Assembly (NCBI RefSeq): GCF_014207375.1
Contig: NZ_JACHEE010000007.1
Span: 176,665 to 240,664, forward strand
Direction: 5' to 3'
From: Arthrobacter sp. AZCC_0090
GTDB lineage: Bacteria > Actinomycetota > Actinomycetes > Actinomycetales > Micrococcaceae
Length of the DNA: 64,000 bases
Below the pieces are notes generated by a model, which worked only from the letters and a program-made list of their open reading frames with translations, was not told the origin of the DNA and did not search any database. This document shows positions 17,280 to 25,589 of this stretch, piece after piece. The number at the start of each line of letters is the position of its first letter. Position 1 is the first letter of the stretch. The position numbers were made by a program, and so were the translations under genes.

Positions 17280-17327
17280 AACGGCCGAAGCGGGAGGCAG
17301 GGATAGCCCTGCCTCCCGCCGGCCGTT
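17280..17327 (-). terminator. Hairpin terminating the ABC importer operon
   Basis: AACGGCCG and GCGGGAGGCAGGG pair with CCCTGCCTCCCGC and CGGCCGTT around ATAG, with a two-base bulge. It lies just beyond the minus-strand stop at 17340. Confidence 0.75.
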
Positions 17328-17339
17328 CAGGCCTTGGGA

Positions 17340-18320
17340 CTACTTGCCCCAGACCTTGTTGACGAAGGACGTGTCAATCACCTTGGAGAGGTCCACATTC
17401 TTGATGTCGGGGTTCTTCTTGGACAGCTCGTCCTGGGCAGACTTGAGCTGCTCGACGGTCGGTGCCGGGTTCTGAGGCAGCACGTCCTTGGCGTAGAAGT
17501 CGTAGGTCTCCTTCAGTGCCTCGGGATTGTCCTCCTTGAGGTGGGCCTTCAACAGCTGGGTGGAGTACACCTCGTCCGAACGCTCACGTTCGAAGGCCTT
17601 CTTAAGCGCCGTCAGGAACTTCGTAACGGTGTCGGCATGATCCTTCGCGAACGCGTCGGTGGTGGCAATGCCGACGTTGATGTTCGGAACTTTGCGCTCA
17701 GCAAGGTTCAGGATGCTGTTGAAACCGGCCGCCTTGAAAGCGGCGGATGCCGGCGGGTGGGACACAGCGGCGTCAATGGTTCCCGCCAACAGAGCGTTGT
17801 TGACGTTGGTCACGGAGCCAAGCGGGATCAGGTTGACGTCATGCGCCGACATGCCGGCTTCCTTGAGCGCAGCAAGCGTAGCGATGTAGACCGAACCGCT
17901 GGAGGAAGTGACGCCGATCTTCTTGCCCTTGAGCGCCTTCATGTCCTTTTCCTTGGACCACAGCTCGTAAGGGAACACCGGAGTCAGGGTGGCGATGGAC
18001 TTGACCTCCGCGCCCTGGGCAACGCCGGAGACGATCTGGGAGCCTCCGATGGAAGCTAGCTGAGTCTGTCCGGAGACGAGGGCTGGGAAACCTTGGTCGC
18101 TGGCGAGGCTGGCGAGCTTGACGTTCAGGCCCTGCTCCTTGAAATAGCCAGCCTCATCCGCGATCCACAGGGGCAGTTCGTCGGCTACTTCTTCGCTATA
18201 GCTCACAGTGATGGTGCCGCCGGCGTCGGTAGCACTGCTACCGCCACAGGCGGTAGCAGAAAAGGTCAAAGCCGCGACGGCGACGGCGCCGGGAACCTTG
18301 GAGTTGAACCATGACTTCAT
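17340..18320 (-). CDS. ABC importer substrate-binding lipoprotein (NitT/TauT/SsuA family)
   Basis: A 326-residue lipoprotein. A signal peptide (MKSWFNSKV, then AVAVAALTFSATAC) ends at lipobox Cys25. The mature part has the NMT1/SsuA-like layout: LWIADEAGYFKEQGLNVKLA, SGQTQLASIGGSQIVSGVAQG and GKKIGVTSSSGSVYIATLAAL. Family members bind nitrate, sulfonates, thiamine precursors or aromatic acids, including phthalate in the Rhodococcus pat system. It is the last gene of a three-gene importer whose promoter carries a copy of the regulon operator, so uptake of the pathway substrate is the best guess. Confidence 0.88.
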   Translation of the reverse strand: MKSWFNSKVPGAVAVAALTFSATACGGSSATDAGGTITVSYSEEVADELPLWIADEAGYFKEQGLNVKLASLASDQGFPALVSGQTQLASIGGSQIVSGVAQGAEVKSIATLTPVFPYELWSKEKDMKALKGKKIGVTSSSGSVYIATLAALKEAGMSAHDVNLIPLGSVTNVNNALLAGTIDAAVSHPPASAAFKAAGFNSILNLAERKVPNINVGIATTDAFAKDHADTVTKFLTALKKAFERERSDEVYSTQLLKAHLKEDNPEALKETYDFYAKDVLPQNPAPTVEQLKSAQDELSKKNPDIKNVDLSKVIDTSFVNKVWGK

Positions 18321-18391
18321 TGTCGGTGCTTTCTTTTCGGGGAGGGAGGAAGGACACATCCGCGCCAGGAGGGCCCAGCCGGAGATAAGAC

Positions 18392-19228
18392 TCAGTGCGA
18401 CTGCGGGCGCCATGCCGCGAAGTGCTGCTCAACGCGACGGAGGAGAACCGTCACTGCGACACCGGCAAAGGCGAACAGGAACAGACCCGCGAAGACCTTT
18501 GGGGTCTGGAACTGCTGCCCGGCGGTGCTCATCATCATGCCGACACCGTGCTCGGCACCGGCCAGCTCGGCCACGAACACACCGATGAGGGCTTGGCCAA
18601 CGGCCAGGCGCATGCCACTGGCGATGAATGGAACAGTGCCCGGCAATGCCACAGTGCGGAAGAGCTGGAAATCATTCGCGCCGAAACACTTGGCAACCCG
18701 AACCGCGCCTTGGTCCAGTGCGTGAACGCCCTGGGCGGTGTTGATGAGGATCGGGAACACCGCCATCAAGAAGACAATGGCGAACTTGGAGGTGGAACCG
18801 ATGCCGAGCCAAATGATGAGGAGTGGCGTCAGGGCAATACGGGGCGTGGCATACAGGAAGTTAATGAAGGGATCCAGAGCCCAACCAACGCGCCGGTACC
18901 AGCCGATCAACAGGCCAAGCGGCAGGCCAATCAGAACTGCGAGCGCAAGGCCAACAAGAAGCTCTTGGGTGCTCGTCCACAGGTCAATCCAAATATCGCC
19001 GCTACTGAAGAGGTCGGCGAATGCTTGGATGACGTCCGCCGGACCTGGCAGCAGCAATTTCTTGTGCTGAATACCTGCCGCGACAGCCCACAGAATGATG
19101 GCGACGACGACGGCGCCGATGCCCCAGAGTTTCTGTTCATTCAACCAACTGGGTAGAGCTCGCTCGGGCGTGCCCTTGCGGTCAGCCTTCGATTCAACAG
19201 TCGATCCCGAAGTGGTGGTGGTAGACAT
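18392..19228 (-). CDS. ABC importer permease (SsuC/TauC family)
   Basis: A 278-residue membrane protein with about six helices. The EAA-type coupling loop is AKCFGANDFQLFRTVALPGTVPFIASGMRLAVG, and the N-terminus is a polar tail. The upstream ATPase stop and this ATG overlap as TGATG, so translation is coupled. It forms the channel of the importer with the flanking ATPase and binding protein. Confidence 0.9.
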   Translation of the reverse strand: MSTTTTSGSTVESKADRKGTPERALPSWLNEQKLWGIGAVVVAIILWAVAAGIQHKKLLLPGPADVIQAFADLFSSGDIWIDLWTSTQELLVGLALAVLIGLPLGLLIGWYRRVGWALDPFINFLYATPRIALTPLLIIWLGIGSTSKFAIVFLMAVFPILINTAQGVHALDQGAVRVAKCFGANDFQLFRTVALPGTVPFIASGMRLAVGQALIGVFVAELAGAEHGVGMMMSTAGQQFQTPKVFAGLFLFAFAGVAVTVLLRRVEQHFAAWRPQSH

Positions 19229-20109
19229 CAGTGTTCCTCCTGCGCGGATGATCCGGCGGCAGACTTTGAGCTATACAGGACGTCGGCGATCTCATCGCAC
19301 TTCTCGAGGAATTCCCGCGAGCGGCGCAGGTCCTGGGTGCGCGGGCGCTCCCATGGAACCTCTATCTCCTTGACGATCTTGCCGGGGCGGGGACCGAAAA
19401 CGCAGACTCGGTCGGCTAGGAAGGCGGCCTCGGCGATGTCGTGCGTAACAAACAGTGCAGTGACATCGCGAGCGGCGCACACCCGGAGCAGTTCAACCTG
19501 CAAGACCTCGCGAGTCTGAGCGTCGATGGCGGCAAAAGGCTCGTCCAGGAGCAGTAGCTCCGGCTCGACGGCGAGCGCCCGAGCCAGGTTGACACGCGAC
19601 TGCATGCCACCGGAAAGGTTCACGGGATACTGGTGCGCGACGTCGCCGAGCCCGACAAGGTCGAGGAGTTCGTGGGCGCGATCGCGCTGTTCGCTTTTCG
19701 GCATGTTGGTGGACAGTTCCAGACCATAGGTCACGTTGGCCAGAACCGTGCGCCACGGCAGAAGGTTCGGCTGCTGGAAGACCATCGCACGGTCCGGGCC
19801 GGGCCCGGGAATGTTCCGGCCGTCAAGCTGAAGCGTGCCGTCGCTGATGGGAACGAATCCCGCCACGGCGTTCAGGAAGGTGGTCTTGCCACAACCCGAT
19901 GGTCCCACGAGAGAAATGAATTCGCCGCGTTTCAGCTCCATGCTGCAGTCCTCGACCGCAGTTACGGTACGTCGGGAGCGGCCCTTGGAAGAGTATTGGA
20001 TGAGGACATCGCTCGCTGTGAGGTGTCCAGATTCTTTTTCGGTCCGACTATCCAGCCCTGCGGGGTCCGAAGCCCCGGACAGCGTCGTCCGACTAGGTGT
20101 AGCAGTCAT
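19228..20109 (-). CDS. ABC importer ATP-binding protein (SsuB/TauB family)
   Basis: A 293-residue ATPase: Walker A GPSGCGKTTF, Q-loop VFQQPNLLPWRTV, signature LSGGMQSRVNLARAL, Walker B LLLLDEPFAAID and switch His in VTHDIAEAA. The words NLLPWRTV and DEPFAAIDAQTRE are typical of the nitrate/sulfonate/taurine group. It is the first gene of the importer operon; a regulon operator lies 20 bases before its start. Confidence 0.92.
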   Translation of the reverse strand: MTATPSRTTLSGASDPAGLDSRTEKESGHLTASDVLIQYSSKGRSRRTVTAVEDCSMELKRGEFISLVGPSGCGKTTFLNAVAGFVPISDGTLQLDGRNIPGPGPDRAMVFQQPNLLPWRTVLANVTYGLELSTNMPKSEQRDRAHELLDLVGLGDVAHQYPVNLSGGMQSRVNLARALAVEPELLLLDEPFAAIDAQTREVLQVELLRVCAARDVTALFVTHDIAEAAFLADRVCVFGPRPGKIVKEIEVPWERPRTQDLRRSREFLEKCDEIADVLYSSKSAAGSSAQEEH

Positions 20110-20128
20110 GGATTCACAATAGGTTCAA

Positions 20129-20139
20129 TTGTTAGTCCA
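20129..20139 (-). promoter_or_regulatory. GntR-regulon operator, copy B (ABC importer)
   Basis: Read on the minus strand the site is TGGACTAACAA, a full match to TGGWMTAACMA. It lies just upstream of the ATPase start at 20109. Confidence 0.7.
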
Positions 20140-20317
20140 AAGCAAGGTTTTTCGTGAATTCGAACACATGAAACGTCCGCGATCCCGACGTCGCCAGGCA
20201 AACGCCTCGCTCCAGCCGCGACTCCAACCCATGGGCACGGCCCGCCAAAGTCCCCGAAATTCGCGAGATTTTTGCACACAACCCTCGCCAAGCGGCGTCT
20301 TGCACGCTAAGGTTTAA

Positions 20318-20328
20318 TGGACTAACCA
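20318..20328 (+). promoter_or_regulatory. GntR-regulon operator, copy C (ferredoxin reductase)
   Basis: TGGACTAACCA is a full consensus match, identical to copy D read on its other strand. It lies 12 bases before the reductase ATG and directly precedes the ribosome site. Confidence 0.75.
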
Positions 20329-20340
20329 ATGGAGGATCAC

Positions 20341-21603
20341 ATGACCATCTCCGCTCCCGGAACCCTCATCATCGGCGCCAGCCAGGCCGGCCTGCAGATT
20401 GCAACATCGCTGCGCGAATTCGGCGACACCGAACCCATCATCTTGGTCGGCAACGAAGACGTCGCCCCTTACCAGCGCCCGCCACTATCCAAGGCCTACC
20501 TCGCTGGCAAGGCATCAGTTCAGTCTCTCGGCTTCCGTTCACTGGACTGGTACGCCGAGAAGCAGATCGACCTACGCCTCTCCACCCACATCGAAAACCT
20601 CGAGCTTGACGCTCCAGGCTCAGGCAGCGGCGTCGCCGTCACCAGAACGGGAGAAAAGCTCCGCTTCGCACGCCTCGCACTCACCGTGGGCGGCACGCCG
20701 CGCCGGCTCCCGATTCCGGGCGCCGATCTCGACGGTGTCTGCGTGCTGCGGGACATCGCGCACGCTGACGATCTGCGCACCCGCCTGCAGGCGGCGACGA
20801 ACGTCGTCGTCATTGGCGGTGGCTTCATTGGCCTGGAAGCAGCCGCGGCGGCGACCGCGGCTGGCAAAGACGTGACCGTGGTCGACGTCGCTGATCGCCT
20901 TCTCGGACGTGCCGTGGCTCCCGAAGTCTCCGCGTTCTACCTAGCGGCGCACCAGCGCCGCGGCACCAAAGTGCTCCTCTCCACGGGCATCGAGTCCATT
21001 GAGGGCACCGAACAAAACTCCGTGACCGGCATCCGCCTCGACGACGGCACGGTGCTGCCCGCCGACGTCGTGCTGGTGGGAATAGGGCTCGTGGCACACA
21101 CCGATCTCGCTGCAAAGCTCGGTCTCGAGATCGATCGCGGAATCGTCGTGGATACGCTCGCACGCACGAGCAACCCGAACATCGTGGCTGCTGGCGACTG
21201 CACCACCCTCCCACACCCGCTCACCGGCGAAGGCCGCCATCGCATCGAATCCGTCCAGAACGCGATTGCACAGGCGCAGATTGCCGCAGCAACGCTCGTG
21301 GGACGCCCGCAAAGCCCGGCCGCCGTGCCGTGGTTCTGGTCAGACCAGGCGGACCTCAAACTCCAGATTGCCGGCCTCTCCACCGGATACGACGAGGTGG
21401 TGGTTCGTGGCGAACCGGACACGGAGCAGTTCTCGGTGCTCTACTACGCTGCCGGAAGCCTGATCGCTATCGACTCCATCAATGCCCCGCGTGACTACAT
21501 GGCCGTCCGCAAGCTCCTCGGGGCCGGCGGCACCATTCCCGCTGAGCTTGCCGAAGACACGAACGTGTCGCTCAAGGACCTCGTGGCGGCCCCGGCCGTC
21601 TGA
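20341..21603 (+). CDS. FAD-dependent ferredoxin reductase of a Rieske oxygenase system
   Basis: A 420-residue reductase with the layout of BphA4/rubredoxin reductases: N-terminal FAD site GTLIIGASQAGLQIATSLRE, YQRPPLSKAYLAG, NAD site VVVIGGGFIGLEAAAAATAAG, and second FAD contact NPNIVAAGDCTTLPHP. It should transfer electrons from NADH to the 2Fe-2S ferredoxin at 29813 and then to the oxygenase at 28450. I chose ATG 20341 because GGAGG (20331-20335) lies 5 bases upstream. It stands alone but carries the regulon operator. Confidence 0.92.
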   Translation: MTISAPGTLIIGASQAGLQIATSLREFGDTEPIILVGNEDVAPYQRPPLSKAYLAGKASVQSLGFRSLDWYAEKQIDLRLSTHIENLELDAPGSGSGVAVTRTGEKLRFARLALTVGGTPRRLPIPGADLDGVCVLRDIAHADDLRTRLQAATNVVVIGGGFIGLEAAAAATAAGKDVTVVDVADRLLGRAVAPEVSAFYLAAHQRRGTKVLLSTGIESIEGTEQNSVTGIRLDDGTVLPADVVLVGIGLVAHTDLAAKLGLEIDRGIVVDTLARTSNPNIVAAGDCTTLPHPLTGEGRHRIESVQNAIAQAQIAAATLVGRPQSPAAVPWFWSDQADLKLQIAGLSTGYDEVVVRGEPDTEQFSVLYYAAGSLIAIDSINAPRDYMAVRKLLGAGGTIPAELAEDTNVSLKDLVAAPAV

Positions 21604-21614
21604 GCGGCATTCAG

Positions 21615-21664
21615 CAAACGAGGTCGCCCCTCACCTCCGCGGAGGTGAGGGGCGACCTCGTTTG
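21615..21664. terminator. Perfect 50-base palindrome, bidirectional terminator
   Basis: Two 25-base arms are exactly complementary with no loop bases left over. It separates the convergent reductase (stop 21603) and LigJ-type (stop 21680) genes and can end both transcripts. Confidence 0.8.
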
Positions 21665-21679
21665 ACCCGGATGCTCGGC

Positions 21680-22675
21680 TCAGGAAGCCGCGGGAACGCG
21701 CTCGGCCAGTCCCGGATAGACCTCAAGGGCGTTCTCCAGGAGGATCCGGCGTTCATTCTCCCCAGACAGACCGGCACGTCTAACGTAGACCAGGGTGTTG
21801 TCCCACTCCACACCGGTCTCCGGGTCCGCGCCGCGCACGGCACCGAGCATCTCGGAAGCGAAGAGGATGTTGCGGGACGGGACAACGCGGGTCAGCAGGT
21901 CAATGCCCGGCTGGTGGTACACCGCCGTGTCAAAGAAGACGTTCTTCAGCAGCTCGGAGGGGTCCTGCCAACCGTTACGCATGGACAGGCCACGGTAGCG
22001 GCCCCAGTGGTACGGGATCGCGCCGCCGCCGTGCGGGATCACGAATCGCAGCCCCGGGAAGCGCTGGAAGAGGTCCGACTGCAGCAGCTGCATGAACACG
22101 CTGGTGTCCGCGTTCAAATAGTGCGCACCCAGGGTATGGAAGTTCGGATTGCACGCCGTGGACACGTGGACCATGACGGGGATGTCGAGTTCCTGGATGA
22201 CCTCGTAGAGGTCAAACCAGGACTCGTCCGTCAGTGGCTTTCCCGCCCAGGAACCTGAGGGATCCGGGTTGAGGTTCGCGCCCACGAACCCAAGCTCGGT
22301 GACCGTGCGCCTCAGCTCGGCAATGACGCCAGCGTGGTTGCCCTCCGGTGTCTGTGGCAGCTGGGCCACCGGCGCGAAGTGCTCCGGGTACAGCTGGCTC
22401 ACACGATGCACCAGGTCATTCGAGGCCCGAGCCCAAGCATCCGCGATGCTGGCGTCCGGAACGTGATGCTCCATGCCCGAAGCCCGGGGGGAGAAGACCA
22501 TGAGGTCCCCGCCACGCTCCCTCAGCACGCGCAGCTGGTTTGGCTCCACGCTTTCGCGAAGCTCGGCGTCGCTGATCGCCGCGAGCGTGGCGTTCTCGCC
22601 GGCGAGCTGGGCCTTACGGAAGGCGAACAGCTGCGCAGGCTCCGTGGTGTAGTGGCCGTGGATGTCGATGATCAT
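21680..22675 (-). CDS. ligJ: 4-oxalomesaconate hydratase, LigJ/PmdE type
   Basis: A 331-residue amidohydrolase-fold protein that follows remembered LigJ sequences along its whole length: MIIDIHGHYT at the start (metal His6 and His8), SVEPNQL, FSPRASGMEHH, FVGANLNPDPSG, MVHVSTACNPNFHTLGAHYL, FVIPHGGGAIPYHWGR, FFDTAVYHQPGIDLL and LFASEMLGAVRG. It adds water to 4-oxalomesaconate to give 4-carboxy-4-hydroxy-2-oxoadipate in the protocatechuate 4,5-cleavage and gallate routes. The start overlaps the end of the aldolase gene by 4 bases, and it is the last gene of the ADH-aldolase-hydratase operon. Confidence 0.9.
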   Translation of the reverse strand: MIIDIHGHYTTEPAQLFAFRKAQLAGENATLAAISDAELRESVEPNQLRVLRERGGDLMVFSPRASGMEHHVPDASIADAWARASNDLVHRVSQLYPEHFAPVAQLPQTPEGNHAGVIAELRRTVTELGFVGANLNPDPSGSWAGKPLTDESWFDLYEVIQELDIPVMVHVSTACNPNFHTLGAHYLNADTSVFMQLLQSDLFQRFPGLRFVIPHGGGAIPYHWGRYRGLSMRNGWQDPSELLKNVFFDTAVYHQPGIDLLTRVVPSRNILFASEMLGAVRGADPETGVEWDNTLVYVRRAGLSGENERRILLENALEVYPGLAERVPAAS

Positions 22676-23379
22676 TTCTGGGCCTCCTGAATCCAGTCCT
22701 CGTAAGGGACGTAACGGATGCCGGCCTTTTCAATCAGCGCACGCATGTTGTTGACGTCCAGGGCAATCTCGCCGGCCTGGTACCGCACACGCGCCTTCGC
22801 TTCCTTCTCCTCGCGCGCCTTCGAGGCGGCGAGCACCTCGGCTGCTTTAAGGCGGGGCACGACGACGACGCCGTCGTCGTCGGCGATCACCACGTCACCA
22901 GGATTAACGATCCTGCCGGCGATCGAGATAGGGACGTTGACGTCGCCAAGGGTTCCCTTGCCGGTGCCCTCGGCCGAAACGGCCTTGGACCATACCGGGA
23001 AGCCCATCCCCTGAAGATCGGCCACATCCCGCACCCCCGCTTCGATGACGAGTCCGCGCACGCCGCGTGCTTTGAGCGAGGTGGCAAGGAGGTCGCCGAA
23101 GTAGCCCATATCGCATGGCGCGGTTGGCGCAACAACCAGCACATCACCATTGGCGCACTGCTCCACCGCAACGCCGATGGTGGTGTTGTCGCCCGGGGCG
23201 ACCGTGACGGTGACAGCGTTGCCGGCGATCCGGGCTCCCATCTGCACCGGGTTGATGTGCGAGCCGAGCAGGCCCTCGCGGCCTTGGGCCTCATGAACGG
23301 TGGCGACGCCGTAGCGAGCGAAGGCGTCCACAATGTCCCGTTCGGCGCGCGGCGGGTTAGTCACGACGAGGCCGGCCAT
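22672..23379 (-). CDS. ligK: 4-carboxy-4-hydroxy-2-oxoadipate aldolase, LigK/RraA family
   Basis: The product has 235 residues and the RraA-like fold. Active-site words are GYFGDLLATSLKARGVRGLVIEAGVRDVADL, with the conserved Arg-Asp pair, and PGDVVIADDDGVVVVP. Next to a LigJ-type hydratase this identifies the aldolase that splits the adipate to pyruvate and oxaloacetate; a plain RraA regulator is unlikely here. ATG 23379 is chosen because it overlaps the upstream ADH stop as TGATG, and its 3' end overlaps ligJ as ATGA. Confidence 0.88.
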   Translation of the reverse strand: MAGLVVTNPPRAERDIVDAFARYGVATVHEAQGREGLLGSHINPVQMGARIAGNAVTVTVAPGDNTTIGVAVEQCANGDVLVVAPTAPCDMGYFGDLLATSLKARGVRGLVIEAGVRDVADLQGMGFPVWSKAVSAEGTGKGTLGDVNVPISIAGRIVNPGDVVIADDDGVVVVPRLKAAEVLAASKAREEKEAKARVRYQAGEIALDVNNMRALIEKAGIRYVPYEDWIQEAQK

Positions 23380-24527
23380 CAGCGCACCGCTCCGCCGGAC
23401 TGACCGATCATTGCGGGCATCATCGAGACGTGGATGGCATCCTCGTCGGTTTCGCCGGCGAGCACGCGGATAGCGTGGTCCACCTGGTCGATGCCGTAGC
23501 GGTGGGTGGCAAGCTTCTCCAACGGGTAGCGGCGCGAGGCAAGCTGAGCCACCGCAAGTTCGCAAGCGTTGAAGGAGTGGCCGCGGGCCGATTTGATGGT
23601 GATGGCCTTCTCGGTAACCTGCTTGACCGGGAAATCCGGGAACGCCGCCAGCTCGCCCTGGATGAGCAGGGTGCCCTCTCGGCGCTTGAGGACGTCGACG
23701 CCGAGCAGCACCGGAGCGGTACCGGCACGGGAGGTGCAGTCGAGCACGAAGTCCAGGCCCCTGCCGTTGGTCAGATCCATGATCTTCTCGCGCGGGTCCT
23801 CGGTGAGAACGTCGATCACCTCGTCGGCGCCTAGTTCCTTAGCCAGCTCGAAACGGGCTTTGTCACGCGTAGTGCCTGAGACGATCACCTGGGAAGCGCC
23901 GGCGGTCTTGGCGGCAACAAGCTGTGCAAGGCCCTGCTGGCCAGGGCCCTGGATCAGAACAGTGTCGTTGTAGCCGACGCCGGCGGTCAGGAGCGCCCAT
24001 TCGATGCCGTTGGATAGCGGCATGACCAGGCCGGCCTCTTCCGCGGTGATGGTGTCCGGGATCTTGTGGAGCACGGCGTTCCACGGCAGATACATGTATT
24101 CCGAGAATCCGCCCCAGAGAGTTCCAGGGAAGTCAGCGGAGGTGTATCCGAAACGGCGCGCGTCCGGGTTGGTGCGCCAGTCGGTGGCCTGACAGTGGCG
24201 GTATTCGCCAATGCGGCACCACTCGCAGCTGAAGCAGGCAACATAATGCTCCACGAAGACGCGGTCACCTTCTTTGAGTCCTTGGCGCTTCTTGAACTTT
24301 TCGCCGGCCTCCACGATGACGCCAACGTTTTCATGGCCCATGATCACCGGGCCCCGCGTGGCCAGGGTGGTGGGCGGTTTGGAATAAAGCTTCACATCCG
24401 TGCCGCAGATTCCTGCGACCTCGATCTTCAACAGGGCCGACTCATCGTCGATATTCGGCCGGTCAAATTCGCGCATTTCGGTGGTTCCCGGAGCAACCCG
24501 GACCGCCGCAAGCACCTTCTCAGACAT
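23379..24527 (-). CDS. Zinc-binding alcohol dehydrogenase (MDR family)
   Basis: A 382-residue medium-chain dehydrogenase with catalytic zinc ligands in GICGTDVKLYS and IMGHENVGVIVEAG, a four-Cys structural lobe in ACFSCEWCRIGEYRHC, and a nucleotide site near IQGPGQQGLAQLVAAKTAG. It leads an operon with the LigK-type aldolase and LigJ-type hydratase and shares the divergent operator region with the decarboxylase-like gene. It may oxidise a diol or a semialdehyde of the pathway; which one cannot be read. Confidence 0.88.
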   Translation of the reverse strand: MSEKVLAAVRVAPGTTEMREFDRPNIDDESALLKIEVAGICGTDVKLYSKPPTTLATRGPVIMGHENVGVIVEAGEKFKKRQGLKEGDRVFVEHYVACFSCEWCRIGEYRHCQATDWRTNPDARRFGYTSADFPGTLWGGFSEYMYLPWNAVLHKIPDTITAEEAGLVMPLSNGIEWALLTAGVGYNDTVLIQGPGQQGLAQLVAAKTAGASQVIVSGTTRDKARFELAKELGADEVIDVLTEDPREKIMDLTNGRGLDFVLDCTSRAGTAPVLLGVDVLKRREGTLLIQGELAAFPDFPVKQVTEKAITIKSARGHSFNACELAVAQLASRRYPLEKLATHRYGIDQVDHAIRVLAGETDEDAIHVSMMPAMIGQSGGAVR

Positions 24528-24568
24528 TTACTGGCTCCCTCGAGCACGGCCTAAAGGCCTTGGCAAAA

Positions 24569-24579
24569 TGGTTAGTCCA
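24569..24579 (-). promoter_or_regulatory. GntR-regulon operator, copy D (ADH operon and decarboxylase)
   Basis: On the minus strand the site is TGGACTAACCA. It lies between divergent starts, 41 bases from the ADH ATG and 47 bases from the decarboxylase ATG, so one site can serve both. Confidence 0.75.
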
Positions 24580-24626
24580 ATCTACCATGGAAGTGTCGAC
24601 CATCACTAGACCTCACCGGAGGCAAC

Positions 24627-25574
24627 ATGCCCGTCCAGCTTTCCGCTCTTAGCCGATCCCAAGGGAATAACAGCCGTGTCAAAGACGGTACCGTTGCCCC
24701 TGCCGGCTATTCGCTCGACTTCGAGGAGGTGCCCGTCCTCGTCAAGGGATTCCGTCGCATGGTCCGCGAGCTCGCCTTCGACGTCAGCGAAATGGCGCTC
24801 ACCACCTACCTCACCGCCAGGGAACACGGCGTAAAATTCACCGCCCTGCCGATCTTCCTGGTCCGCGGTTTCCACCACAACGCGATCGTGGTCCGCCGCG
24901 ATTCCGGCATCACCGATCCCGGGCAGCTCGTGGGCAAGCGCATCGGCGTGAACCGAGGCTACACCGTGACCACCGGTGTCTGGGCCCGCTCAATAATGGC
25001 AAATCAGTACGGCCTTGACCTCGACTCCGTCACTTGGGTCCTCTCCGGCGACGAGCACGTCGAAGCGTATGCGCCGCCGTCGAACATCATTTCCGCCCGG
25101 TCTGGCAAAACCCTCGAACAGATGGTGCTTGAGGGCGAGCTCGAGGCCGCGATCGGGGTCAAGAGCGACTCCCCCGCCCTTGTCCCGCTCATCCCCAACG
25201 CGAACGACGTCGCCCTCACCGCCTTGCGTGAAACGGGCCTGTACCCGATCAACCACCTCGTGGTCATCAAAGACGAGGTCCTTGAGGCCCACCCCGACTC
25301 AGCGGTGGCTGTCTTCGAGGCCTTCGCCGAGTCCAAGCGCCGGTACGTGGCCGACCTCAAGGCTGGCGCGATCGCCGAGCCCGACTCAGCGGACCGCCTG
25401 CACCTGAAGGTGCTCGAGGCCACGGGCTGGGACGATCCGCTCCCCTACGGCATCGAACCGAACCGTGCCGTGCTCGAGGACCTCATCGAACAGACAAGCA
25501 AGCAGCACATCTTGGCCAAGACCGTGAAGCTGGACGAGCTCTTCGCGGAGTCCGTTCGCGGGCTCGTCGGATAG
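24627..25574 (+). CDS. 4,5-dihydroxyphthalate decarboxylase-like protein (Pht5 family)
   Basis: A 315-residue protein with a periplasmic-binding-protein fold but no signal peptide. The stretch FDVSEMALTTYLTARE, then FTALPIFLVRGFHHNAIVV, then GKRIGVNRGYTVTTGVWARSIM and VTWVLSGDEHVEAY matches Pht5-type decarboxylases, which turn 4,5-dihydroxyphthalate into protocatechuate. GGAGG precedes the ATG. It is alone on the plus strand, divergent from the ADH operon and under the shared operator. The actual substrate may be another dihydroxy aromatic dicarboxylate. Confidence 0.85.
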   Translation: MPVQLSALSRSQGNNSRVKDGTVAPAGYSLDFEEVPVLVKGFRRMVRELAFDVSEMALTTYLTAREHGVKFTALPIFLVRGFHHNAIVVRRDSGITDPGQLVGKRIGVNRGYTVTTGVWARSIMANQYGLDLDSVTWVLSGDEHVEAYAPPSNIISARSGKTLEQMVLEGELEAAIGVKSDSPALVPLIPNANDVALTALRETGLYPINHLVVIKDEVLEAHPDSAVAVFEAFAESKRRYVADLKAGAIAEPDSADRLHLKVLEATGWDDPLPYGIEPNRAVLEDLIEQTSKQHILAKTVKLDELFAESVRGLVG

Positions 25575-25589
25575 AGACGCGTATCGCCG

